Assembly: GCA_964442435.1 (NCBI GenBank)
Contig: CAYTZG010000001.1
Location: forward strand, 62,001 to 126,000
Length of the DNA: 64,000 bases
Source of the DNA: CAMXAS01 sp964442435
GTDB taxonomy: Bacteria > Bacteroidota > Bacteroidia > Bacteroidales > P3
Reading direction: 5' to 3'
Positions 8,873-17,175 of this stretch are shown here, one piece after another (the stretch's first letter is position 1; every line of letters begins with the position of its first letter). A model generated the notes under the pieces. The model did no database searches, was not told the DNA's origin, and worked only from the letters and a program-made list of their open reading frames with translations. The position numbers were made by a program, and so were the translations under genes.

Positions 8873-10297
8873 TTACTGCTGCTTGGGCGCATCCGCGCGG
8901 CGCAACAGTTGCGCCAGCAGTTCGGCCTCGGCCACGATTTCATCGCCCACATAGGCCCAGCCTTTCATGTGGCACAGGCCTCTGCGGAACGGCGAAGCCG
9001 GCACCAATTTGAAAATCAACTGGTCGCCCGGCACCACCTGACGGCGGAATTTCACCTGGTCCATTTTAAGGAAGTACGTCAGATAATTCTCCGGATCCGG
9101 CAACTGCGTCAGCATATAAATGCCGCCGCACTGCGCCATCGCTTCCATCTGCAAGACCCCCGGCATGACGGGCGCGCCCGGGAAGTGCCCCACGAAAAAC
9201 GCCTCGTTCATCGTCACGTTCTTGATGCCGACCACCTGGTCCTTATCCATATAGACGATTTTATCGACCAACAGGAAGGGCGGACGGTGCGGCAGAATCT
9301 GCTGAATCTGGTTGATGTCGTACAAGGGCTTGGCGTTCGGATCCCAATGCGGCAAAGCCTCTATCGCCATGTCTTTCTTGGCGCGCTTGGCCAATTGTTT
9401 CACAAACGCGGCATTGACGGCGTGCCCCGGCCGTTCGGCCGTGACCTGCGCTTTGAGGTAGCATCCGAGCAAGGCGAAATCGCCCACCATGTCCATGAGT
9501 TTATGACGGGCCGGTTCATTCTTGAACCGCAAATCCACATTGTTCAGCATCCCTTCCGACTTCACTTCCACGGTCGGCTTGTTCAGCAAACCGGCCAAAC
9601 GGCTGAGTTCGGATTCGGGCAAGACCTTATCGACAAACACGATGGCGTTCGACAGGTCGCCGCCCTTGATTAGATTGTGCTGATACAGGGCCTCCAATTC
9701 GTGCAGGAACACGAACGTCCGGCTGGGCGCGATTTCCTGCGAGAAATAGGTTTCGTCCGCCGCGCCCGCCACACGGATCTGCGCGTATTGCGGCACAACC
9801 ACCTTGGAGTCGTAATCGACCAAAGCCGTCATTTCGCGTACCTCCGAAGGCACGGCCTTGAAACGGATTTTACCGTCTTCGGACGTAAAGGTCTCGACCG
9901 ACGGCAATTCGTAATACCGGCGTTCGGCTTCCTGTTCCACGATACCCGCTTTCAGAATCACCTCCACAATCGGCGCCGCGCTACCGTCCAAAATCGGCAT
10001 CTCCATCGTGTCGGTCTCTATCAACACGTTATCCAGCCCCAAACCGGCCAAGGCCGCCAAAAAGTGTTCGACGGTCGCCACGCGGGCGTCGCCTTTGCCC
10101 AAGGTCGTGCCGCGCGAGGAATCCACGACGTTTTCCACAAGGGCTTCGATATTCGGGCTGTCCGGCAGGTCGGTCCGCTTGAACTGAAACCAGAAATTCT
10201 CAGGAGCCGGTTTCAAGGTTACAGTGGCCGTCAGACCGGTATGCAACCCTACGCCTTTGATTTCGACCGGCGATTTAAGTGTACGCTGTTTATCCAT
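8873..10297 (-). CDS. lpxC/fabZ: Bifunctional UDP-3-O-acyl-GlcNAc deacetylase / 3-hydroxyacyl-ACP dehydratase
   Basis: A 474-residue fusion found throughout the Bacteroidota. Residues 1-305 are LpxC, the committed step of lipid A synthesis, with zinc ligands H78 (ATVEHFLAALAG), H265 and D269 (RHKLMDMVGD) and the catalytic histidine H292 (GHAVN). Residues 330-474 are FabZ, which dehydrates 3-hydroxyacyl-ACP, with H371 (GHFPG) and E385 (QMEAMAQ). I chose ATG 10297 (MDKQRTLKSPVEIKGVGLH) because it matches the LpxC N-terminus and follows a TACCTTTG -7 element; a longer in-frame start would overlap the divergent kinase gene. Confidence 0.97.
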   Translation of the reverse strand: MDKQRTLKSPVEIKGVGLHTGLTATVTLKPAPENFWFQFKRTDLPDSPNIEALVENVVDSSRGTTLGKGDARVATVEHFLAALAGLGLDNVLIETDTMEMPILDGSAAPIVEVILKAGIVEQEAERRYYELPSVETFTSEDGKIRFKAVPSEVREMTALVDYDSKVVVPQYAQIRVAGAADETYFSQEIAPSRTFVFLHELEALYQHNLIKGGDLSNAIVFVDKVLPESELSRLAGLLNKPTVEVKSEGMLNNVDLRFKNEPARHKLMDMVGDFALLGCYLKAQVTAERPGHAVNAAFVKQLAKRAKKDMAIEALPHWDPNAKPLYDINQIQQILPHRPPFLLVDKIVYMDKDQVVGIKNVTMNEAFFVGHFPGAPVMPGVLQMEAMAQCGGIYMLTQLPDPENYLTYFLKMDQVKFRRQVVPGDQLIFKLVPASPFRRGLCHMKGWAYVGDEIVAEAELLAQLLRRADAPKQQ

Positions 10298-10320
10298 ATT
10301 ATCATTAATAATGTAAGATG

Positions 10321-10328
10321 CAAAGGTA
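10321..10328 (-). promoter_or_regulatory. -7 element of lpxC-fabZ
   Basis: The minus strand reads TACCTTTGC, a consensus TAnnTTTG box 23 bases upstream of the lpxC-fabZ ATG. Its upstream half runs into the divergent promoter at 10341-10348. Confidence 0.65.
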
Positions 10329-10340
10329 ACAAAATTTTCG

Positions 10341-10348
10341 TAACTTTG
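10341..10348 (+). promoter_or_regulatory. -7 element of the histidine kinase gene
   Basis: TAACTTTG matches TAnnTTTG and lies 37 bases before the kinase ATG. Only 12 bases separate it from the oppositely oriented lpxC-fabZ box, so the two polymerase footprints must overlap. Confidence 0.6.
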
Positions 10349-10385
10349 TCCGAGGTCGGCCGCCGCCGACCGATTGCCACGCGCC

Positions 10386-11966
10386 ATGAACAAGAAAAAG
10401 CTGTTCTATATCATCTGTGCCATGAGCATCGCCCTGCTGGGCTTTATCTCCGTGCAGATTTACTGGACCCTACAGGTGTTCCGCCTGCAGGAACAGATTT
10501 TCAAGAACACGGTCAACCAGACGATGGACGAGGTGGTTTTCCAAATCAACCGCCGCGACCTGACCGAACGGCTGTGGCGCTACCGCCAACATACCGAACT
10601 CATCCGCCGCATCGACACGCTCAACACGCGCATGGCCGCCCTGCGGCAGACTTACCCGTATGTCGCGTTCGAAGAACGGTCGTTCAGCCAAAGTTCGCTG
10701 GACAATTTCGTGCTGACCGACCCGCCGCTTGGCGCGGACAGCCTATCCTTCAACGCCCCGGCGCAACCCTCCGCCGCCCACCGCCTCCACCTGCAACAGA
10801 CTTACCGCGCCATGGAACAGGAACGCGCGCTGTTGTTGCTCAACAGCCGCCTGTTCGACGACCTGCTGCGCGAAACCATGCGGCCCACGTCCGAACAAAA
10901 CCTGCTGAGCCGCCTCGACCCTTACGAGGTGGATAGCCTCATCGCGCGGGAGCTGAACGCCAAAGGCCTCCATACCGGTTTCGAATGGGGCATTTTCAGC
11001 ACCGACCTCTCCAAACTCATCGTCCGCCGCTCCCGCGATTACGGAGTGCGTCTGTTGCAGAGCCCTTATTTCTATCCGCTGTTTCCGAACGACCCGTCGC
11101 CCGACGCCTATTTCCTCATCGTCGATTTTCCGCAACAGAAAGTGTTTATCGCGTCCCGGATGTGGTATCTCGGTTTGGTGACGCTCTTGCTGTTCGGCCT
11201 GCAGGCGTTCGCGTTTTCCTACACGTTGAGCGCCGTTATCCGCCAACACCGCTTCGCCGTACAGAAAGCCGATTTCATCAACCATATCACGCACGAAATC
11301 AAGACGCCCGTATCCACGATTTCACTGGTCTGCGAGTCGTTCCGCGACCCCGACATCCACTACGGCGAGGCCGAGATACAGAACCTGTTGCATATCGTGC
11401 AGCATGAAAGCGGACGCCTGCAACAGCTCAGCCGGCAGATGATAGAGATTTCGACGCTCGAAAAGGGCTTCTATCAGCTCAACCGCCAGGAGTGCGATTT
11501 GCATGACATCATCCGGCAAGCCATCAACTACAGCGGCTTCCAAATCATGTTGAACCGCGGGCGGATTCAGACCGACCTGCAAGCCACGCGCACGCTGTTC
11601 TTCGGCGACAAGGAACGGCTTATCAGCGTCTTCACCAACCTCATCGAAAACGCGAACAAATACTGCGAACGCGCGCCCCTTATCCAAATCGACAGCCACG
11701 ATACGCCCGACGGCATCGAAATCACGGTGGCAGACAACGGCATCGGCATCCCCAAAAAGCAATGGCACAAGATTTTCGAGAAGCTGTACCGGGTGCCGGC
11801 CGGCAACGCCCAAAAGAACTACGGTTTCGGGCTGGGGCTCAGTTTCGTCAAATCCATTACGGAGCAGCACAAGGGTAAGGTGTGGGTGGAAAGCGAACTC
11901 AAAAAAGGCTCGGTATTCCACCTGCGGTTCCCGACCGCGGCTAAACAGGCGGTGTTATCCGAATAA
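10386..11966 (+). CDS. rprX: Sensor histidine kinase, RprX type
   Basis: A 526-residue membrane sensor kinase. It has an N-terminal helix (about residues 8-24), a periplasmic sensor part of about 230 residues with no recognised fold, a second helix (about 260-284), then HisKA with the phospho-acceptor H303 (FINHITHEIKTP) and HATPase_c with N-box NLIENANKY, G1 DNGIGIP and G2 GFGLGLSF. The order kinase then OmpR-type regulator, the size and the short gap fit RprX/RprY of Bacteroides fragilis; the symbol rests on that and is not proven. The start at 10386 (MNKKKLFYIICAM) puts the basic residues right before the first helix. Confidence 0.85.
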   Translation: MNKKKLFYIICAMSIALLGFISVQIYWTLQVFRLQEQIFKNTVNQTMDEVVFQINRRDLTERLWRYRQHTELIRRIDTLNTRMAALRQTYPYVAFEERSFSQSSLDNFVLTDPPLGADSLSFNAPAQPSAAHRLHLQQTYRAMEQERALLLLNSRLFDDLLRETMRPTSEQNLLSRLDPYEVDSLIARELNAKGLHTGFEWGIFSTDLSKLIVRRSRDYGVRLLQSPYFYPLFPNDPSPDAYFLIVDFPQQKVFIASRMWYLGLVTLLLFGLQAFAFSYTLSAVIRQHRFAVQKADFINHITHEIKTPVSTISLVCESFRDPDIHYGEAEIQNLLHIVQHESGRLQQLSRQMIEISTLEKGFYQLNRQECDLHDIIRQAINYSGFQIMLNRGRIQTDLQATRTLFFGDKERLISVFTNLIENANKYCERAPLIQIDSHDTPDGIEITVADNGIGIPKKQWHKIFEKLYRVPAGNAQKNYGFGLGLSFVKSITEQHKGKVWVESELKKGSVFHLRFPTAAKQAVLSE

Positions 11967-11971
11967 AAGCG

Positions 11972-11979
11972 TATATTTG
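11972..11979 (+). promoter_or_regulatory. Candidate internal -7 element directly before rprY
   Basis: TATATTTG followed by C matches the consensus and ends only four bases before the rprY ATG. Transcription from it would begin at or within a base or two of the AUG, giving a leaderless message. It could also be a chance match in a short A+T-rich gap. Confidence 0.35.
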
Positions 11980-11983
11980 CATT

Positions 11984-12709
11984 ATGAATAAACTGCAGTC
12001 TGACAAACCGACCTTGACGATTCTCTTAGCCGAGGACGACACGAATTTAGGCGGCTTCCTCAAATCCTATCTGGAAAACAAAGGGTTTGCGGTCGGCCTG
12101 TTCACCAATGGCGAGGACGCGCTGAGGGCGTTTTTGGACGGCGGCTACAATTTCTGCATCACCGATGTCATGATGCCGGTCAAGGACGGTTTCTCCCTGG
12201 CCAAAGACATCCGCAAGAAAGACCCCAATATCCCCATTCTTTTCTTGACGGCCAAAACCTTGGAAGCCGACCGGCTGAAAGGGTTTCAGGTGGGCGGCGA
12301 CGACTATCTGACCAAGCCGTTCAGCATGGACGAACTCCTGTTGCGGATTCAGGCCATCTCGCGCCGCATGGCGATTCAGCCGGCGCCGCAGAAGGAACAG
12401 ATTTTCGATTTGGGCAACATCCGTTTCGACTACACGAAACAGATGCTGTTCAACGACACGCAGCAAATCGGGCTGACGTCCAAGGAATCGGAACTGCTGC
12501 TCGCGCTCTGCCTGCGCGAAGGTCAGGTGGTGGAACGCGGCGAGGCGCTCGTCAAGATATGGCATAGCGACAACTACTTCAACGCCCGCAGCATGGACGT
12601 ATATATTGCCAAGTTGCGGCGCTTGCTCAAAGAGCACTCCACTTCCGAAATCCTGAATGTACACGGGGTCGGATTCAAACTGTTGATTCATCGTGAACCC
12701 AATGCATAA
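11984..12709 (+). CDS. rprY: OmpR-family response regulator, RprY type
   Basis: A 241-residue response regulator. The receiver domain (about 11-130) has the acidic pair EDD near residues 17-19, the phospho-acceptor D61 in ITDVMMPVKDGF, the conserved T in FLTAKT and the K of TKPFSM. A winged-helix Trans_reg_C domain follows (about 140-235), ending VHGVGFKLL. It lies 17 bases after its kinase. The receiver closely resembles RprY of Porphyromonas and Bacteroides from memory. The stop overlaps the downstream lipoprotein start by eight bases, so the three genes are probably one operon. Confidence 0.88.
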   Translation: MNKLQSDKPTLTILLAEDDTNLGGFLKSYLENKGFAVGLFTNGEDALRAFLDGGYNFCITDVMMPVKDGFSLAKDIRKKDPNIPILFLTAKTLEADRLKGFQVGGDDYLTKPFSMDELLLRIQAISRRMAIQPAPQKEQIFDLGNIRFDYTKQMLFNDTQQIGLTSKESELLLALCLREGQVVERGEALVKIWHSDNYFNARSMDVYIAKLRRLLKEHSTSEILNVHGVGFKLLIHREPNA

Positions 12710-14246
12710 ATCCGACAAACACCGGCGGATGCCGAACGCCCGCCTCGGCCTTTGGGCGTGTATCGGCCTGTTTTTATTACTCGAATGCTTTGCCGTTTCC
12801 TGCCGCAAGGAGCCGACGGACTTTGAAACCGGCAGCAACCCGCTCCGTTTTTCGGCCGACACCGTTTGTTTCGATACGGTGCTTTCCACGCTCAACGAGC
12901 CGGTCAAGCGCTTCACGATATACAACCCAAGCAAGAAGCCCGTCAAAATCGAGCGTATCTATATACGTCCGGGCGAAAGCGGCTATGGTTCGGAATCGTT
13001 CCGCTTCACGGTCAACGGCGACACCTCGACCGTTATCCGCGATTTGGTTATCGGTGCCAAAGACAGCATCTTCGCTTACATCCGCAGCGGCGTTCATCTT
13101 TCGGGGCAGAACCAACCGTTCATCGTGGACGCCTATTTCCAGTGCGACATCGCCGAGAGCAAATCCTCACAATCGGTCTATCTCTACGCCTACGGGCAGG
13201 ACGCCCACTATTGGCATCCCGACCGCGTTTACGCGCGTCCCTACCCCAGCGTCGAACAGCCCGGCGGCGTCGATACGCAATACATCCAATATTTCATTTG
13301 GTCGCCCGAAACCCATCCCATCGTGGCCAACGACAAGCCCTACGCCATTTTCGGCTATCTGACGGTGCCGGAAGGCGTAACGCTGACGATTCCGGCAGGC
13401 GCGCGCCTGCATTTCGGTACGAACGCCGGCATTTGGGTACAGAAAGGCGGCAGCCTGCGCATCGAAGGCACGCTTGAAAATCCCGTGCGGTTCAGCGGGC
13501 TCCACTTGGATACGAATTACCGCAACGAACCCGGACAATGGGGCCATATCTGGCTGGATGCCGAAAGCGGCGACCACAGCATCCAATACGCCATCATTCA
13601 GGACGGCACCAACGGCATTTGGCTCGACTCGTCCACCACCGCCACGGTTCACGCCCTCGGCCTCGTCATCGAAAACACGACTATCACCAATATGACCAAC
13701 TACGGGCTCCTCGCCTACCGCAACGCCATAGACGGCACCAACCTCGTCATCGGCCAGTGCGACAAGGCGGTTTCGCTACGGCGCGGCGGCAGTTATAAAT
13801 TCACGCACTGCACGTTCCATAGTGCCTCGTACAACGGTTACAGTTTGGAAATGTATGACGAAAAACAGACGGGCGCAACCTTGGACTTTACGAACTGCCG
13901 CTTCATCAACAGCATCTTTTACGGCAGTTCCTCCGACCAACTCTACCTCGACCTTACCGACGAACAGAACGCGCCTTGCTTCTTCGACCACTGCCTGATA
14001 CGCCAGCGCAACACGGCGACCATCGGCGAGTTGGACAAATTTTCCGCCTGCGCACTCAACTTAGACCCTAAATTCCACGATATCCGATACAACCGGACGG
14101 ACTTCCGCATTGCCGACACCACGTCGGGCGCGTTCCGAAAGGGGTTGCCGGCCGCCGTTTCGGGCGCGGCGGTAAACGATATCACGGGCTTCGCACGCCC
14201 GGAGATACCGACGCTCGGCGCTTACGAATACCAGCCGATAGACTAA
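12702..14246 (+). CDS. Lipoprotein with right-handed beta-helix repeats
   Basis: The ATG at 12702 overlaps the rprY stop; a GTG three codons upstream is possible. The 514-residue product has an N-terminal hydrophobic segment ending in a lipobox (FAVSC), so it is a predicted lipoprotein. The middle and end show parallel beta-helix-like repeats with N and I ladders (TITNMTNYGLLAYRNAIDG, TLDFTNCRFINSIFYG), as in pectate-lyase-like folds. I see no catalytic signature, so an enzyme function is not claimed. Its position as third gene after the two-component pair suggests a link to envelope sensing, which is inference. Confidence 0.75.
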   Translation: MHKSDKHRRMPNARLGLWACIGLFLLLECFAVSCRKEPTDFETGSNPLRFSADTVCFDTVLSTLNEPVKRFTIYNPSKKPVKIERIYIRPGESGYGSESFRFTVNGDTSTVIRDLVIGAKDSIFAYIRSGVHLSGQNQPFIVDAYFQCDIAESKSSQSVYLYAYGQDAHYWHPDRVYARPYPSVEQPGGVDTQYIQYFIWSPETHPIVANDKPYAIFGYLTVPEGVTLTIPAGARLHFGTNAGIWVQKGGSLRIEGTLENPVRFSGLHLDTNYRNEPGQWGHIWLDAESGDHSIQYAIIQDGTNGIWLDSSTTATVHALGLVIENTTITNMTNYGLLAYRNAIDGTNLVIGQCDKAVSLRRGGSYKFTHCTFHSASYNGYSLEMYDEKQTGATLDFTNCRFINSIFYGSSSDQLYLDLTDEQNAPCFFDHCLIRQRNTATIGELDKFSACALNLDPKFHDIRYNRTDFRIADTTSGAFRKGLPAAVSGAAVNDITGFARPEIPTLGAYEYQPID

Positions 14247-15520
14247 GCCTTACGCGCCACGACCAATTGGACGGTATGCCGCGTCCGCTGTTCCAATAGT
14301 ACGGCGCGACCGGCCACGATTTGTTCGACGACCGCCGGCGTATAATGCCGGATCGTCACCAAATCCATGCCTTCGTTATATACGCAGTCGAACTCCGCCG
14401 ACAGCGCGCCCAACAAATCGGGAAAACGGCCCTTGGCCCCATCCAGACACAATGAGAAACTCAGCGCGGAGTTCTGCATCAGATTGACCTTCATGCCGTA
14501 TCGGGCCAGCAAATCGAAGATGCGCGCCAGCCCTATTTCTTCTATGAACGAGAAATCCTTGGGATAGACCGACAGCAGAATCTGGTTCGGCTTAAAGATA
14601 TAGGATGGCACGACCGTGTTCTCCACATCGTCCAAACCGACCCACGTACCGGGTTCATCGGGTTGGATGAACGAACGCACGTAGAGCGGGATATGCTTGT
14701 TCTGCAACGGCTTGATGGTCTTCGGATGGATGACGCTGGCGCCGAAATAGGCCAGTTCGGTGGCGTCGCTGTACGAGATATGCGCCAGCTTGCACGTATT
14801 GGAAAAATACTTCGGGTCGGCGTTCAGCACGCCCGGCACGTCTTTCCATATCGTCATCTGCCGCGCGTCGATGCTGTGCGCCAAAATCGCGGCCGAATAG
14901 TCGGAACCTTCGCGTCCCAAAGTCGTCGTATGCCCTTGACCGTCGCCGCCGATAAAGCCCTGCGTCAACACCCATTTGCCCTGCTCCAACAACGGCAATA
15001 CGGCCGCCCGTATCTGCCGCACCGTCGGTTCCCACTGCACGCCGGCCTCGCGGAAACGGCTGTCGGTCCGAATCAAATCGGCCGCGTCGATCATCTCGAC
15101 CGGCAAACCGCTTTCCTGCAGATAATTTACAATCAACAGCGTGGAAAGACGCTCGCCATAGGAAACAATCTGGTCGTAGGCCTGGTCGTAAGGCAATACC
15201 GCCGCTTCCAACAGACGTTGGTACAATTGTTCGAAACGTTCCCGCAACTGGCCTTGCACCAGCGTGTAGCGTTCCGTATCCGGCGTAAACAGCGCCTGAA
15301 AGATGGCGATATGGTCGGTCATCAACTTCTTGAACGCCTCCGCCCGGTCGGGTTCCTGGTGGAAAAACGCATTCAACAAGGCCTCCAACGCATTCGTCGT
15401 TTTGCCCATGGCCGAAAACACCAATACCTTCGGCCCTTTTTCCATCGCTAAAATCCGTGCCACATGCCGGACGGCTTCCGCGCCCTTGACCGAGGCGCCG
15501 CCGAATTTAAAGACTTCCAT
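14243..15520 (-). CDS. Aspartate kinase
   Basis: A 425-residue monofunctional aspartokinase, the first step from aspartate to lysine, threonine and methionine. The start MEVFKFGGASVKG has the family's KFGG phosphate-binding motif; TTLGREGSDYSAAILAHSID is the conserved nucleotide/aspartate segment. C-terminal ACT-like sequence lies beyond about residue 290. There is no fused homoserine dehydrogenase. It is the last gene of the minus-strand run from uvrA, ten bases after the transporter stop. Its stop overlaps the stop of the convergent lipoprotein gene. Confidence 0.93.
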   Translation of the reverse strand: MEVFKFGGASVKGAEAVRHVARILAMEKGPKVLVFSAMGKTTNALEALLNAFFHQEPDRAEAFKKLMTDHIAIFQALFTPDTERYTLVQGQLRERFEQLYQRLLEAAVLPYDQAYDQIVSYGERLSTLLIVNYLQESGLPVEMIDAADLIRTDSRFREAGVQWEPTVRQIRAAVLPLLEQGKWVLTQGFIGGDGQGHTTTLGREGSDYSAAILAHSIDARQMTIWKDVPGVLNADPKYFSNTCKLAHISYSDATELAYFGASVIHPKTIKPLQNKHIPLYVRSFIQPDEPGTWVGLDDVENTVVPSYIFKPNQILLSVYPKDFSFIEEIGLARIFDLLARYGMKVNLMQNSALSFSLCLDGAKGRFPDLLGALSAEFDCVYNEGMDLVTIRHYTPAVVEQIVAGRAVLLEQRTRHTVQLVVARKA

Positions 15521-15530
15521 ATCTCGTGTA

Positions 15531-17153
15531 TTAAAATCCATTAAACGTAAAATATAATGTGGGCAGGAGCAACAAAAAGCCCAGCCCTATGCAAAACAGG
15601 ATGAATTTATAGACCCACTTCAACCAAACCGTATAAGGAATGCGGGCCGCCCCCAACACGCCCATCAAGATGCCCGACGTCGGCGTAATCATATTCGTGA
15701 AGCCGTCGCCGAACTGAAACGCCAGCACCGTGGTCTGCCGTGAGATATGCAGCAAATCGGACAAGGGCGCCATAATCGGCATCGTCAGCGCGGCCTTGGC
15801 CGAACCGGACGGCATGACGACGTTCAACAGCGTTTGGAACAGATACATGCCGGCCAGGGACGCCACTTCCCCGGCCTCGGCCATCGCGTAGGACACGCTG
15901 TAAAGCAACGTATCGATAATCCGGCCTTCCCGCAGGATGAAAATGATGCCGCTGGCCAAACCGATAATCATGGCCGGCTCCAGCATATCCCGGGCGCCGT
16001 CCATGAAACGCCGCATCAGCGGATTCAAGCCCAGACCCGACGCCAAGCCCGCGGCCAACCCCATCGCGAAGAACAGGCCGGCTATTTCGGTCATATACCA
16101 GGCGTAACACAGCACGCCCACCACCAGATAGAGAATCGTAAACAGCAACAGCCCCATCGAAAAGGCCGCCGAAGAACGGCGCGCCGCATAGCCGCCGACC
16201 AATACGAACAGCCCCGCGATACACGGCAATACCGGCCAATGGAACGTCCGCCCGAACAAATCGAAGGCCGCCATCGGATACAGACAGGCCATGACGGCCT
16301 GCGCCACCGCCAAAACAATATATACAACATACCGCCGACGCACGGCCGGCGTCGAAACGCCCGCCACCGCCGCGGCCGTGTCCGCCAAGCCTTCCGACAC
16401 CGCCGCTTCCGCACCGCGCCGCCAAAAGTCATCCAACTTATACATGGGGGAAACCGTCGGGTCTTTCCGCAACTTGCGGGCATAGGCCAATACGACGGCC
16501 ACGGCCGCGGCCGTCAGCACGAGCCAGCATAGGAACCGGTACTCCACGCCCGAAAACAGCGGCAAACCGGCCAAACCCTGCGCCACGCCCACCGTAAACG
16601 GATTCAGCATCGCGCCCGCAAACCCGACATGGGCGGCCAAATAACTGATACAAACGCCCACTATCGAGTCGTAGCCCATCGAAATCGCCATCGGCACAAA
16701 AATCAGGATAAACGCCAACGTCTCCTCGCTCATGCCGAACACCGCGCCAAACAGGCTGAACACCACCATAATCAGCGTCAGCACCGTGTCGTCCACCGTC
16801 CACCAGCCCCCCTTGCGCTCCTTGCGCCGCAACCGCCGCACAAACGCCTTGACGCCCCGGTCGATGGCCCCCGTGCCGTTGAGTATCCAAAACGCACCGC
16901 CCACAATCAGCACAAAGACGATGATGTCGGCCTTATCGACAAAGCCTTTCATCAACGCGAAGAAAACGCTGAACAGTTGCGGCGCGCGCTCCACATAATG
17001 AAACGAGTCGTCCACGACCACCTCTTTCATCTGGCCGTCCACTTCCACCCATTCGCGCACATACTCGCCGCTCGGCACCACCCATGTCAGCGCCGCCGCC
17101 GTCAGCACCATGTAGAATACCAATACGATGGTATCCGGCATTTTCTTCAACAT
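15531..17153 (-). CDS. YfcC-family inner membrane transporter
   Basis: A 540-residue polytopic membrane protein with about 12-13 helices. It fits the YfcC/DcuC-type carriers of the ion transporter superfamily: N-terminal PDTIVLVFYMVLTAAALTWV(V)PSGEY, mid-protein GMSEETLAFILIFVPMAISMGYDS, and C-terminal NVVMPSGSAKAALTMPIMAPL, the re-entrant-loop region with the conserved PSGSAKA. Members are often annotated as basic amino acid antiporters or short-chain carriers; the substrate cannot be read from sequence. It sits between murB/folC (22 bases) and aspartokinase (10 bases) in one run. Confidence 0.85.
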   Translation of the reverse strand: MLKKMPDTIVLVFYMVLTAAALTWVVPSGEYVREWVEVDGQMKEVVVDDSFHYVERAPQLFSVFFALMKGFVDKADIIVFVLIVGGAFWILNGTGAIDRGVKAFVRRLRRKERKGGWWTVDDTVLTLIMVVFSLFGAVFGMSEETLAFILIFVPMAISMGYDSIVGVCISYLAAHVGFAGAMLNPFTVGVAQGLAGLPLFSGVEYRFLCWLVLTAAAVAVVLAYARKLRKDPTVSPMYKLDDFWRRGAEAAVSEGLADTAAAVAGVSTPAVRRRYVVYIVLAVAQAVMACLYPMAAFDLFGRTFHWPVLPCIAGLFVLVGGYAARRSSAAFSMGLLLFTILYLVVGVLCYAWYMTEIAGLFFAMGLAAGLASGLGLNPLMRRFMDGARDMLEPAMIIGLASGIIFILREGRIIDTLLYSVSYAMAEAGEVASLAGMYLFQTLLNVVMPSGSAKAALTMPIMAPLSDLLHISRQTTVLAFQFGDGFTNMITPTSGILMGVLGAARIPYTVWLKWVYKFILFCIGLGFLLLLPTLYFTFNGF

Positions 17154-17175
17154 CGTCCGCTTTCCTTAAGTTATT

